DNA of 64,000 nucleotides, taken from Erigeron canadensis. Its lineage: Eukaryota; Streptophyta; Magnoliopsida; Asterales; Asteraceae. A program made the position numbers and the translations under genes. Numbering within the stretch: position 1 is the first letter of the stretch; each line of letters begins with the position of its first letter. The stretch spans positions 9,364,501 to 9,428,500 of the forward strand of contig NC_057761.1 in the NCBI RefSeq assembly GCF_010389155.1, given 5' to 3'. Below, in pieces: positions 36,262 through 49,876 of the stretch. The notes beneath the pieces are model-generated. The model was not told the DNA's origin and ran no database searches. It worked only from the letters and a program-made list of their open reading frames with translations.

Positions 36262-39200
36262 ATGTCTATGGCATCGTTGGATTTGCCACAAAACGAAAGC
36301 GCGAAAAATGGTGATTATGATAGTGATTTTGGTTTTTCAAAGCTACCAGATAAGCTTAGGCACTTGAATATGGAGAGACAGAGATCGTTAGACGAGAGGT
36401 CCCTTTTTGAGGCATCACCACGGTACACTACATGGGCAGAAAATGGCCAGAGGCCTATTGACTTCGAGAGCATCTTTTCACCAAGTAAAAGATCATCCTT
36501 CAATACCCTTGGATCTCAGTACGGGATGGGGCCAAACTCTATGTTCGCCGAGGCTTGGGAGTCTTTGAGGAAGACAATGGTGCACTTTCGTGGTCGACCT
36601 GTAGGGACTATTGCGGCACTTGACAATTCTGATGAGAAACTAAATTACGATCAGGTACTCCCCATTTAATACTAGTAGTTTAGTGCAATCGTGCACCTGG
36701 GTCAGAGGAGCTCCATTATACATTGTAGCTTTTTTTTACAAAATGTGAATGAAATATAATTGTAATTTCATACTTCTCCAACTACCCACTTTCATAGTTA
36801 TATACTTTTATCTATTACGCCAATTGTTTTTTTCCAATGGTGATAAAGTTGACAAAAATGAATGGTCACTTTAAGTTGTGAACCCCGAGGTGCTTTCTTT
36901 TGTTTAATGTTGCATGAGGTCTCAATTATGATTTCTATCGGTTACTTGGAGGGTCAAGCACTCATGCTGTTTACCAGAAGGTCTAAAATGTGTCAACTTG
37001 CATATCAAATAGTGCTTTGAGTTAACCCTGTGAATTAATTGTGCAAAACAAAGGCTGCTTTTAATTAACCCCATGAACTAATTATGCAAAAGGTTTTTCT
37101 AGTCAAGGTTAAAAAAGAAGTGAATGGTCATCTGTGACAATAAGACAAGAGAAACATAAATTAATCATAGAGGGTTTATGCATGTGACACCATCTGCGTG
37201 CGAAACCACTCTTTCATTTTTTGCGTACTCTTTCTGTGCTGCATTAAAAGCATACTTAGGTAGTATGATGTTCTGTCAATTTTAGTCGTATATCTGGTGT
37301 GGATGTTGTGACCAGTTTTCTTTATGAATAGGTTTTTGTGAGAGATTTTGTTCCAAGTGCTTTAGCCTTCCTAATGAAAGGAGAGCCTGAAATTGTCAAG
37401 AACTTTCTTCTTAAAACTCTTCGGCTCCAATCATGGGAGAAGAAAATTGATCGGTTCCAATTAGGGGAGGGTGTCATGCCAGCTAGTTTTAAAGTACTTC
37501 ATGATCCGGTTCGCAACACTGAGACTTTAATGGCAGATTTTGGTGAGAGTGCAATAGGACGAGTTGCCCCTGTTGATTCAGGATTCTGGTGGATTATATT
37601 GCTCCGAGCTTACACAAAATCGACTGGAGACACTTTGTTGGCTGAAATGCCTGAATGCCAGAATGGTATGCGGTTGATACTTGCATTATGCCTTTCTGAG
37701 GGATTTGACACATTCCCAACTCTTCTTTGTGCTGACGGATGCTCTATGATTGATCGTAGAATGGTGAGTATGAAAATCATTTCCTTGGATTTTGTATATT
37801 TAATTAGAAAGCAGGAAATCTATGTGAAGGTAAAAGCATGTTAGGCATATCTATTTCTATTTAATCTAGGAATTAGAGGTGGCAAAATAGGTGGGTTGTG
37901 TTTGTTGGTTGGTTCAAAATAGGATCAGATTGAATTGGATCAGTTTTGTATGTATACCTTTGACCTGACACCATTATATGTAAAAATTTGTGTCAAATAT
38001 ACAAACAATTTGTACCATTACAAGAATAATCTATGTTTGTTTGGATATAATATCTTAGGACGCTTATGCTTCAAAAGTATCTTTTGGGCATCTTGTAAGT
38101 CTTTTGCTTGACCTGTTTCACCACTTTATTATTAAGATTTTTTTCACTTGAATATAAATACTACAAATTGACCCATTCACAAGTAAATGGGTCAAAATTG
38201 CTACCTGTATGAATTCTGTGGTAGCATATTTTCTTCTTTGGCCTGATTCCAGACTTTCATATGCATACATACACTGATACACATATATAATGTGCTTTTG
38301 TATGCAGGGAGTGTATGGATATCCAATAGAGATCCAGGCACTTTTCTTCATGGCATTGAGATGTGCTTTAGTTTTACTCAAGCAAGATGAAGAAGGGAAA
38401 AAACTCATTGACCGAATAGTGAAGCGGCTTCATGCTCTAAGTTTTCATATGAGAAGCTACTTTTGGTTAGATATGAAGCAACTGAATGACATATATCGGT
38501 ATAAAACAGAAGAGTATTCTCATACTGCAGTCAACAAGTTCAATGTGATTCCTGACTCCCTTCCTGATTGGGTTTTTGACTTTATGCCAACTCATGGGGG
38601 ATACTTTCTTGGAAACGTGGGGCCATCTAATATGGACTTCCGTTGGTTTTGCTTGGGAAATTGCATTGCCATTCTTTCTTCTTTGGCAACCCCTGAACAG
38701 TCAATGGCAATTATGGATCTTATAGAATCCCGTTGGGAGGAGTTGGTGGGACATATGCCAGTGAAGGTTTGTTATCCGGCCATCGAAGGCCATGATTGGA
38801 GGATTATAACTGGATGTGATCCAAAGAACACTAGATGGAGTTACCATAATGGAGGATCGTGGCCAGGTACATTATATACGCTTCTTTTCATTAATGTTAT
38901 TCATCACTGCATTTCGATCAATAAAAATTAAGTATATGCGTTTGGCATGTTTGGCCCATATAATTAAAAATGGTTAATTTGGCTTATGTTTCTATCTCAT
39001 AAGGATCAAGATAATGCAGAATAGGAAAGTAAAAGAAACGGTCTTTCTGTATTTCTAATGCATAAAACCTTTACTGTGCTCTCTATTTTTTTGACTCATG
39101 GAAGTCAAAGGTAACGTTGTCAAATGTTTATATTTGATATTTCATATGTGCTTTAAATCGCTTTAGCTTTTCTAGACATATGTACATCATGCCGGTGTTG

Positions 39201-40384
39201 AACTGGAAAAGTAATATATTTGCTATAAATGGTCAAATGTGAACTCTTTCTTGAAACCAATTGTCCTGCTTGGTAAACAACATAAGATGAGTAATGTGCA
39301 ATAGTTCATAACCTACTGGCTGTCTATGCAATTAAATCTTGATGTACATTGCTTTTGGGGTACTATTGTATCCCCGTCTGAGTTCTGGAAGTCAAAGCTT
39401 GTAATTTTAGCCTCCGGACTGCTATAAAATATTATAGGTTCCTACTTGTGGCATTTCTTTTGTTATTGAGAAAGTGGTATCAACTGACCACCTCATGTTT
39501 CCTAGACTAGATAATATTCTGTTCAACTGACATTTTAAACGAATCCCCTTTATAGGTCTGCATTATAATTCTGAATTCTTGACATACTATAGCTTTTTAA
39601 AGTAACTATCACTTTGCTTGACTTGTGGAAGTGAGACTAGTGGTTCAGTATTCGAAATTGATACAAAAGTTTGTCTTATTACAAGTAACATTTTCTTACT
39701 TGTGAAGAATTTCTAATTTAGCATTAGGGGCTTATCAAGTTTTTCTTTAGAAATTGAAAAGCTCCTAATCAATATCGAAGTTGAAAAATTGGTTCGTTGA
39801 CTTATTACCCACCTATAAAGCTGACGTGCTTATAAAAATTCTATCTAGTATGATGAACTTTGAATCAGGTTTTTAATTTGATGAGTAGTCACTAGTCAAA
39901 TACATGCTCTTTTCTGGAGTGTAGTGTCTATTAGTAGTTGTATCTTTTGGTCTATTTGTACCAGCCAGTTCTTTGAACGCAAATTTTCATATAATTTTTA
40001 AAATTATCACGTCTTTATTGACTCTTGGAAGTCAAAAAGCTCTGCTGCTCATTGGAACATATTGTGATTAAGTTTCTTGTGGGTGCAGTGCTCCTATGGT
40101 TGCTCACGGCTGCATGTATTAAGGTAGGACGTCCCCATATTGCAAGGCGTGCCATGGAGGTTGCAGAACTTAGGCTGGCAAAAGATGGGTGGCCGGAATA
40201 CTATGATGGTAAGAGTGGGCGGTATATTGGAAAACAGGCTCGCAAGCATCAAACCTGGTCTGTTGCTGGTTATCTGGTAGCTAAAATGATGCTCGAAGAT
40301 CCATCACATTTAGGTATGATAGCACTTGAAGAAGACAAACAAATGAAAGCAAGTATCAAAAGATCAAATTCTTGGACTTGTTAA
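36262..40384 (+). CDS. A/N-InvB: Cytosolic alkaline/neutral invertase (GH100)
   Basis: Splits sucrose into glucose and fructose at neutral pH in the cytosol. Exons 36262-36654, 37332-37763, 38308-38866 and 40089-40384 join in frame with GT/AG borders and give 559 residues, the usual length for the non-plastid clade. The N-terminus has no transit-peptide look and carries [11 protein letters not shown], typical of cytosolic forms. GH100 motifs seen: [47 protein letters not shown] with the likely catalytic Asp at 213, [26 protein letters not shown] and [18 protein letters not shown]. It ends KRSNSWTC, matching Arabidopsis A/N-InvB (At4g34860) better than CINV1. A second ATG lies two codons downstream. 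The convergent EF-hand gene lies 1 kb away. Isoform assignment is from remembered sequences. Confidence 0.94.
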
Positions 40385-41380
40385 TCTTCATTCTTTTTAG
40401 TATTGTAAGATCTTGGCATTTTTCATGAGGGTTTCCGTAAGTGTTCAGAATTTTTCAGAAAGAATTAATTGTTGATTTGTAAAAAGAGATGCAAAATTGA
40501 CGCTTGTTGTTAGTACTGCAGTTTTTTGGGTTGTACAGTTTTTTGAGTAAAAAAAAAATTTATAGAACTAACCTCTGCAATCAACCGACCTTAAATTTGA
40601 TTGGGCTCAAGCTCGGCTCGAAAAGATTTGAGTAGGCTTTCGGCTTCATAAGTTTATAGTATGCAGGCTCAAGAGATGAGTGGTTCTAAACAGATTGAAA
40701 ATATATATTTTCAAAAAAAAGGTAAAGACTATATGAAAGATTTAATGTTAGTCTAATTAGAATCAACTACTAACATAGTAGATTTTGAGAAATTGGCAAT
40801 TTAAATAGAAGGTTATGTTGATAAATTGAATATGTAATTCAGAATTAATTGTTTCGTCTGTACAATAGTCTCGAGAAATATCGTCGAAGTACTTGACTAA
40901 ACTTTACTTGAACTGAAACCTTAATCCTTTTCTTGGTTCGTGAAGCTACAATTTGAACATAAAATTTAAGTTCGGTATACAGACCGACCCAACAAAATTG
41001 TCATTTCTTCATTCCATCTCGATTATCGGTGCATACCTGGCAATTCGCAACAAAAAAATACCACAAGGATGCAAATGGTTGTCTAGGGGTATCTATATCA
41101 AACACTCGCGTATGTATCCCTAGTAAAGAAGAACTATCGGTTCTGGCCAGATGTTATAATCTACAGTAACATCATGAATTCGACATCCGTTTTTAGATTG
41201 TGATGGTCAGTCATTACATGCCATACATAAAACCATATGATACTTTACAATACCCCCTGTGGCTCTCATGATAAACAACATTATACAAGAAGCATTTGTA
41301 ATTAGTACATAGACTTAAGTAACATGTTATTTCTAAATGTTTGAGTGGAAGTAGTACATAAAGCGTTTTAAGTTGTTTCA
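40385..41380. other. Convergent intergenic region
   Basis: Lies between the 3' ends of the invertase and EF-hand genes and probably holds both 3' UTRs and poly(A) sites. No gene or repeat recognised. Confidence 0.5.
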
Positions 41381-44300
41381 TTACATTGAAGATGGCTGCA
41401 AGAGTGTCGACGCAGAGGCTAGAGGTTCATGAACAACCGAGTTTGTTGAAACTGAAATCGGGTTTCCTTCTAATTGCAGCATGATACTTCCGAGCAGTTC
41501 CATCAGCATCTTCTTGAACTCGTCTTCTTTAACGAGCTTGCCATCATCCATATTAAACATCTTGCATGATTCACTAATAACCTGGTCCATCTGTAGATTA
41601 ATTTTGAAAACTTTACATATTAGTTACTAAAGCTTTTAATGATATAAATGTCAAAAATGATTCTAAGTCTATATCAATGATCCAAGTGAACCATAGTGCG
41701 TGATTGTTCATTTTAGCTTTAAGGATATGTCATAAAGGAAACGTATTATACTTTGCGGTGGAACGAAGACCCAACATTTCTACTTGTGTATGCATTAATT
41801 CGGGGTGACAATTTTGACATGATTACTTAAACATGGCTCAATCTTGATTATATCTTCTCTGTCTTTTCAATGGATGGAATGTAAGGATAACTGTGAAAAT
41901 TTTCAAATTACATGTTTGATCACATGTGAATAAGTCCATTTACATGTAAAAGATCATAAAAGTTCATAAGAGAACCAAAAAAAAAAATGTTAAGACGATG
42001 TAAAATATATATGAGTGTTTCTGTGTGTGTTGACAAACCCTAAAAAAAAGGAGCGTTTAACCATAGCATACCTGATAAACAGCACCAAATGGTGGCAATG
42101 CTGCTGAAGAAGCCACAAGATCGAGCCCTAGTCGCAGACAATCCTTGGAGATTCTCCCATTATGATCTTTTGGCATAGACTTCACGGCGGTATCTAGAAT
42201 CTAAATTGCATATTTATGTGGTTAGAAGTAGCTTTAAATAAAGGGTACTTCTATTTTAGAAGTTCAAGGAATTTAAGGATAAGTTGGTCACATGAAAAAG
42301 ATCAAAGATTGCCAACTACTTTATGATTCTAAATCTGGGATGGTTGGAACATGTGTTTATACAAGCAACTCACCACATCATGTTTTTTTTTGGTACAATT
42401 CAAGAAGTTTAAAGAATAGCGTTCGATACTAAGTATGCCTATCGAAGTACAAATGTGGGTCGGATTTTGTGGCATAAAGCAAATAGGCTTCGATTTTCAT
42501 CAGTTTTTTCAATTTCTGTCCAGTACCTCCCATCAAAAACTGTTTTGAGTATTAGTCAAGCGTTAAACATACAGTTCAATATTGAATTTATATCTTAACG
42601 GCAGATAGATAATTAGTATTCTAGAGCAGAAATGACACACTCTTCAAGGCCCGGAAGTAGTAACAAACTAGATCAGAGGAACGCATTAACTTATGAACAA
42701 GTTGACCCGGCTATATTTAACCTTAGCCAGTGAAATAAGTAGAATAAAAATAGGTCAACACGGGTCAAATGGATGAAATGGGTCATAGTCATACAAGTTG
42801 AACATCACTCTGAGGTTCCCTGATTTATATAAATCCTAAATCACTTAATTTTAATATGATATTATCATGATTTTGAATTAAAGAACTAAAGAGAAAAGCG
42901 AGAACACTTTAGTTGATTTACAGGGAGCAGCTCACATGCCATAATTGTTTGTAAGAAAAATATTGCTAAAGAAGTTGATGCAGGTGGTTCACCTCACACA
43001 CTAAAATTTTACAAAAAATAGATATTTTAGACGAAACGGGCTTTCAGTCGAAGTATAAACATTATTGCTGTAAAATGTTATAAATTATGGATTAACCAAA
43101 AGGTTCCATTGCTAACTAGCATATAAGGTCTGAATGTGAAAGCATTCAGGTCAAAGAGCTTTATATAAAAATTAAAAATCTAACCTTTTCCAGCTCAAAC
43201 TTATTAGATAAGAGTCTCCTGATGCCAGATCCATCAAAGGTGTTCTCACTGTGGGCAACAATAACAGGCTGCTCCTTGAGACGTTGAGCCACAATCTCGG
43301 CTACCTTTCTAAACTCGACTAAGAATGTCTCTTGGGAAACCGGCTGCTCTTGAGTAACACCACACAACTGTAGTGCTGGTGTTATAATATTGCTAGTAAC
43401 CTGAAGCAATAGAATATCTCAAAAAGTTATGATCTGTGCTAATTAGGGGTGACAGTTTCCACCAATTCACTTATGAAAATTAAATAGGTTCATTATCAGT
43501 CGTGTTTTTATCGCTACTTTGGGTAAAATAAAAAAGATGTAGCTTAAATGGAAACTGGTCAGGGGAGTCTAAGTTTCCCAAATGTATTATTAATGCTTGA
43601 ATGTGATGCAGAAAATTTATTGTTATAAAAATGGAAACACTATCATTCTTTGCAATAATATACGATGCACATTAATGAACACAATACATTTAGTTATGTT
43701 TTTTTAGCCAAAGATCGTTGGTCACCCCAGAGGCATCTCAAGCTTCTGTGGAGCCTAAAGCAAAATATCAAAATGGAGCCTTTTCTTGTATGTATAAGAA
43801 GTATAGAATAATATGGGAGCTAAAGCATCAGCTTTACCCTTGACACACATGGGTTGCCTAAGCCTACCCAGGCCAAATATAACCCGTTTCTGACCCATTA
43901 GCTAACTCGTCACACCTGACCATTTTTGCAACATCTAGTGGAAACCTTTACGTTTATGAATCACCAAAAACCATAAAAACTTTTCAGTTGATGAAATAAT
44001 TACCCAGGAATCTAAAACTGGAGGCATCCCTTTATCTACTGTAATTTTCTCAAAAGCCTTGTTAATATAGTCAGTAAGAGATCCATTCTGAATATCAATC
44101 TCTGAGAATATGGATATCATCTCTGGTTCAAAACTTGGGCTGTGAATGAATTCTAGTAGGTCTTCCCCATCTATGCGTAGAATAACGATAGGATCCCTCT
44201 TTAATCCAGCAGCCATCCCTATTAGAAAATCTGAAAGAACTTTCTTAAATTCGGTCTTGCTCACTTTGCGGTCTTTACCATGGGTAAATTCACTAAGAAC

Positions 44301-47300
44301 CTGTATAACAAGTTTTGAATGTCAAAATGCAGAACTGATACATATGAAAAGCTAAAGTTTTTAACTTTGCTTACTATAGTTGTAATGCATAAACACAGAA
44401 GGCTTTTAAACCCATGCACGAGACGGTCTTTCATTACCTAAAATTAGGTTCACCCTAGGATAAAAGCAAAGGGACCGATTTAAAATGGTTCAACTGCCTA
44501 CCAGCCACTTTTAATGACACTTTTAGACCTCTTTTCAAACACTACAATATTTAACTTGTGTATTGTCACACTTCTTCTTTAATAGCCAAATGAATTCGAG
44601 TTGGAAACTATAGTATATATGGGAAGTTGATTTATCCGAATGATATGACTACCGGTGGCTGGGGTTGTTGAGAGTTAAGACTAATGATTTTACAATAAGT
44701 AAGTAGGCGTCAAGTGAAGATTATATAATGATCCCGACATTTCCACTTGTTATACCAAGTCTTCCATATTCATATGTTTGGCATTAACACAAGAAGATCA
44801 AACATCCACATATCAACTTGTTGAAATCCAGATAATTAAATTGTCATACATCAAAGAATTAGTATTTTTGTTGCTTTTTTTCTTGTAATCCACTGTATTG
44901 TCCAATGTTAAACTTGGATCTTATTAGTAATAACATAAACTTGCTTGTTTTTTGCCATTTTAAAACTCATTATATCACATCGGGTAGGCCCGAAACATTC
45001 CTCATCTGTCTTGGAGCACCTAACTTTTAGGCATGCTTTATCGATCCAATCATTCTAATGCGCTTTACCATTAGCAAATCTATAATAAACTTATTCCTCA
45101 CACACGCCATCAACTTTTTTTACACTACAAGCCATGTCCACAAAAGACAAATTCGTAATATATATATATATTAAATTACTATGTTTAGACCCGTATCGAC
45201 ATACATACAGATTATTTATAAGATTTTCATGATCATTTTTGACATACTGAAAATATCCATTATATCTCTTTTTTAATTTCAATATTTGATTTTGGTTTTA
45301 ACAAATGTCATGATCAAGTTATTGAAAAAACTATTAGACTAATATATTTAAAGCATATAGTACCAATTTTCTTGAACAAATTCATTGATTATTTAAAGCT
45401 TTTTATTAGGGACAACATACAACCTCAATCTCTGTGCTTTGAATATGTATAAATATATGTATTGTCAACAAAATGATGTCAGAACAAGATAATTTAAGTT
45501 AAATCCCACTCACTATATTCTAAAGTTACTAAAAAGCACTTCAAGGAGATATATTTAACTCTAGTATATTCAGAAACCAAGTAGAATCATCTAGAGTCTA
45601 GACAATATCGCCACTGAAGTCAAACACATGATATCAACCAGATAAAAGTAATAACTGGTCACAAATATAATCCACGTTCACATGCATTTATCTACACTAG
45701 TCAATACATAGTTTGACTATTTGACTTTAATAGTGTTGGGAAAAAAAACTATGTTTATGAATATATTATTCAAATCATTTTATTCTACATGTTATATGCA
45801 ACGAATTACATGTGTATTAAACAAGATTGTTGAATCATTATGAATGTGAAATTGGGGGTTTGTATGCAAGTTTCCTCCATTACTTTTGGGTTTACAAGTT
45901 TGACACAATTTTAGAAATATAAATACATATACCAGCAAAAATGTTCCAACCATATACTAGTTTGACACATTTTTTGATTGGAAAATAATGATCTATATGC
46001 ATAGTATCGATTTTGAGATTTTATAACAAAAATGTACACATATACAAGCAAGGTTGGATAAGGGTTCTACCCTCATGTCTTCAAGGCTGGAAGTCTTTTT
46101 TTTATTTTACATAAAACCTGTCTCTTTACACTGTTGTAGTATTGAAAGCCAAAACACATAGAAGGCGGTATTGTGTGCTTACTTTTTTACTTCTATAATT
46201 ATTACACCGGCCAAGTCATAAGTTTATTTATAGTTTGGGACCTTTTGTGTTACTTGCTTAGAATTTGAGATAATTCAAACAGAAAATGGACGCTCAAAAA
46301 TATTTTACTATATGTTAAAATAAGACAATTATTCTTTTCCAAATAATAATTACTAGACCATACTATTTCGGTAACATAAATCATGCATGTTTGGATTCTT
46401 TAACAGCTCACAACTCATGATGTGACCATTTATTTACTAGTATCATTTTTTACTTATGTTCCTAGCTATAGCTTAAAGAAAGTTAATTTCACTATTCCGA
46501 TTTTGTTCTAAAGAACAAAAATGGCATAAACAAATTAAAACAAGACAGATAGTTTTATGCAAAAATATACGGAGTAAATAACATTTTAATAATAATAAAA
46601 TCCATACCAAAAAGAAAAAAAGCAAAAAAATAAACTAACTATATACATATGTATCCTACCATGCATCTAGCTACCACACACGAAAATGAAGATAAGTATT
46701 TTAAGATATTGTATCATCAATAGCATTATTGCCATTACATATTAGTAGGACAATCTTTTTATTATAATACAGGAAGCGGCTATCTACACACATCAACTGT
46801 TCCCAGAAAACACATCCGAAACGCTCCGTTTTATGTAAAATGCCGCGTTTGGCAGATGTGTAGATAGTAAAAGTTATAAGGAGACTTACACATGGTCTGA
46901 TACACATGTCAATCATTCCCCCATTTTAGGTACCGTTTAACCTAATACGTAACTTTTATGTAAAACAGTACCTAAAATGGGAGAATGACGTGTCAGACCA
47001 CGTGTAATTCTCCTTACTATCTACACACCAGCCAAACGCGGCGTATTATATAAAACAGGGCGATAAACGCGGCGTTTTACATAAAACGGTGCGTTTCAGA
47101 TGTGTTTATGAACCGTTGACGGTGTATCTATAGTCACTCATACAGGAAGCAGAGTTATGAACTCAAAACAAACAAAAATCTTAAATATACAATCAATTTC
47201 AAAATTTCAGTTTGAGGAATGAGATCGAATAAATAAGATATCATGTCTAATATATTCAACTAAAGAGACCCGCTACCATTCGGGCTATAGATATCATGTC

Positions 47301-47802
47301 TAATATGTTCAGCTAAAGAGACTAAATAATGCCCGGCTACCAACCGGGCCAGGAAGCCGAATGGCGAAAGAATAGTACATATAACCGCTTGTATCATATT
47401 TTTTTATGTACCATATGTCTATGTATGCATATACTATAAGGTAACTAGACAATAACCAAAGGGCATGAAATGAGAGATAAATATATATAGTAATAAAATA
47501 ATGAAGAAGTAGGGGGGTACCTCAGCGTAAATATGATCAGAATCAGGGGAAGAGCCTTGAGGAGGCAAACCAAGGGCAGCACCGATATCAGCAACAGCAG
47601 GTTGTAACTCTTTAACGGAAAGCTGACCGTCACAATCAATATCCAGATCATGAAACTTATCGTCTATGAAGTTACTAAATACCTTTTCATTCTCAACCAA
47701 CTCCATTATATCTGAACCGTCCATCACCTCTCCACCAACACAACTACTACTTTTTGTCACATGATGATCATAATCACTTTTTCCACCTGATCCTTCTTCC
47801 AT
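41381..47802 (-). CDS. EF-hand calcium-binding protein (At4g38810-like)
   Basis: Minus strand exons 47802-47521, 44300-44004, 43400-43185, 42200-42072 and 41590-41381, all with GT/AG borders and all phase 0, give 377 residues. One canonical EF-hand loop is seen at D54-E65 (DIDCDGQLSVKE). Three degenerate EF-like loops follow: GKDRKVSKTEF (start of exon 2), KDHNGRISKD (exon 4) and NMDDGKLVKEDEF (exon 5). Exon 3 holds PVIVAHSENTFDGSGIRRLL and the C-terminus GSIMLQLEGNPISVSTN, both strongly conserved in my recollection of the Arabidopsis protein. Role: probable calcium sensor or buffer; target unknown. No signal peptide or membrane segment is evident. The first intron is 3.2 kb and contains a young foldback MITE. 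Confidence 0.9.
46778..47139. mobile_element. Foldback MITE with perfect 11-bp flanking repeat, in the EF-hand intron
   Basis: 362 bp flanked on both sides by ATACAGGAAGC (46767-46777 and 47140-47150). Arms of about 150 bases are inverted: gcgtttggc, gatgtgtagatagta, acatggtctga and cccattttaggtac recur as reverse complements. A 9-11 bp duplication and long arms fit a Mutator-like MITE. The perfect duplication implies recent insertion. Intron splice sites are not disturbed. Confidence 0.85.
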
Positions 47803-48157
47803 TGATTTCCTTTTCTTTATTTAGTCAAAAAGTACCAAAAGGGTAGTGAGAATCTTGTGAGGGAGAGAGAATTATGATGGAACTATGTGTGTGTGTGTGA
47901 GTTAATTAGGAAGTGTTCTATAAGAGTTATGAGAGCTATGAATTTTGGTGGCTATAAATGCAACGGGGAGGGGTTTTCCTTGTCATACAGAAGTGTTATA
48001 TTCACCGACTCTTTCTTATGGTTGAAATAAAGGTTAAATTTTTCAAATGATGTTAAGTAATTAAATAAATAAAAAAAGTGACAATCGTATCATGTATTTG
48101 ATATATAGTCACGGTATTACAATAAATATTGTATTTAATGGTAGATTAATTAAAAAG
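47803..48157 (-). promoter_or_regulatory. Upstream region of the EF-hand gene
   Basis: Holds the likely 5' UTR and proximal promoter of the EF-hand gene. A short (GT)n run lies at 47886-47900. I see no clear TATA box in the right place. Confidence 0.35.
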
Positions 48158-48357
48158 GTTTTAAGTAAAATAAAACAAGTCTTAAAGTAAAACAAATAAA
48201 AAAAATAGGTTTCTCTTCGCTCAAGATCACCGTGTATCATGAAAATCATCGTGAATTAATTGCTCTGTGAATCTTCGTGCATCAATTTAACCATGATCTA
48301 AAGGTCAAAATCATGTCTTATATGTTTTACTTTAATACTTGTTTTACAATACCCAAC
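48158..48357 (+). mobile_element. Short inverted-repeat element, copy 3 of 3 ('gatgcacgaagattc' family)
   Basis: 200 bp, same orientation as the 28.4 kb copy. Ends ttaagtaaaataaaacaag and acttgttttacaataccca are inverted; the core has tcatgaaaatcatcgtg and aatcttcgtgcatcaattta. More diverged than copy 2. It sits just upstream of the EF-hand gene. Confidence 0.7.
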
Positions 48358-48857
48358 ACTTAATTTAAAAAAATGATACTGATATTATTTCTAGACTTAT
48401 ATAGTTGATATTGATATCATTTCTAGACTTATAGAGTCTCTTTATAAAAGGGTAATTATTACTCAAAACAATTTCTCATCTATAAAAATACATAATTAAG
48501 ATGTACATATATATTCATGTAGGGAAATGATATGATATTGTTACAATAAAAATTAGACATCTACAACTATTACTACATCGTTTAGTTGTAGTCTGTGCAG
48601 TATAACTTATACATTTGTTATTGGTGGATAAATTATGTTGTATAAATAACACTTCTCATTCATGTATGATAAAAATATTTTATGTAAGGATCATTACTAT
48701 TTAAATAATGACATCAAAATACAACTATTGTATTCGAATGATTATGTTTTATAATGAACAATTGGATGCTCATTGTATATAATGTATTTTAAATTTCGGA
48801 AATTTAGATGTAACTAAGTAATTAAAGTGGCAACAATAGAGTGTCGAGTGGAAGTTT
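48358..48857. other. Gene-free AT-rich spacer
   Basis: No gene. A short duplication of gatattgatatcatttctagacttat occurs at 48370-48440, and there is a loose inverted repeat near 48540-48650. Confidence 0.4.
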
Positions 48858-49235
48858 CACTAGCGGTCAGTGTGGTGCCGCAGGTGATCACCGTCGCCGA
48901 GGATAAAAAGTGCGGTGTGGCATGGGGGGAGTTGAGGGGTAAAACCTACTCGGGTTTGAAGTTTGAGTAGTAACGTAACTGTTGGCCTTTTAACGAATAT
49001 GGTTTTTTTCTTTTCTTTCGAACCCTCTTTTAATATTTAAACACATACATATAGACATACACAAAGACACTCAAAACATCATACAATTTCAAAGTTAATT
49101 ATCAAAAGTGAATCAAAGATAAAAACAAACAAATGTTGAGAATCTACACGAACGGGAAAGATAAATAAAAACATAAAGTTTGGTGATCACCGCCTTTTTT
49201 TATCCGGGGCGACGGTGATCATTTTAATTTGGCGG
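48858..49235. repeat. Possible foldback element with GGTGATCACCG arms
   Basis: gtgatcaccgtcgccgagga at about 48887 is mirrored by ccggggcgacggtgatcatt at about 49204, about 300 bases apart, with G/C-rich arms in AT-rich surroundings. Outer ends are poorly matched and no target duplication is seen. Confidence 0.35.
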
Positions 49236-49617
49236 TGACATATAAAAGAACGAAAAAAACAAAGTTTGGTGGTGAAATATAAACGATGGAATGTTCTCGA
49301 ACAAACTATAAGAAGTCTCAAAGTAAGAAAATGTCAACATGTATAGTTGGGAGTACATCAAAACCATGCATCTCGAAAAAAAAAAACAGTCGCTCGACTT
49401 TCGTTGATTTGAAGTTTTTCTTGTGTCTTGCTTTTATAATTGACATGAGTTTTTTCAATCCTTTTGTGGTTCTCACATTTAATGTCCCGGCCGAGATGAG
49501 TTTATAACATTGTTGTTTTGTTTCAAATCCGGATTGTAATCGTACATCGTTGTAACTAGTATCTTGCTAAGTTGTTTAATTTATAAATATATACTCATAT
49601 ATTCTATTAAAAAAAAT
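49236..49617. other. Gene-free spacer
   Basis: A short plus-strand frame (49286-49507) shows no family features and has no promoter or splice context; I do not accept it as a gene. Confidence 0.4.
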
Positions 49618-49876
49618 ACTACTCTCTCCGTCCTACTAATTTTGTCTACTTTGAGATTTTCAAAGTCAAACCTTATGAGCTTTGACCATTAATATTTCAA
49701 CTTGTGTTATGTAATAGTTGATGAAAATTATACCAATGAAACACACATCTAAAACACAATCATTTCATATAACTTTCATTAAATATTATATAACACAAAT
49801 AAAAATATTTATGGTCAAAATCCGTAATGTTTGACTTTGAAAATTTAGAAGTGGACAAGTGGGACGGAGGGAGTAA
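49618..49876. mobile_element. Stowaway-like MITE (CTCCGTCC / GGACGGAG ends)
   Basis: 259 bp. The left end tactactctctccgtcc is mirrored by ggacggagggagta on the right. Arms of about 55 bases extend to attttcaaagtcaaac / gtttgactttgaaaat. TA at the ends fits a Tc1/mariner (Stowaway) MITE, a class common in plants with this end sequence. Confidence 0.85.

Noticed and set aside
49286..49507. 73-residue frame
   Set aside because: No splice sites, family or regulatory context; background for AT-rich DNA.
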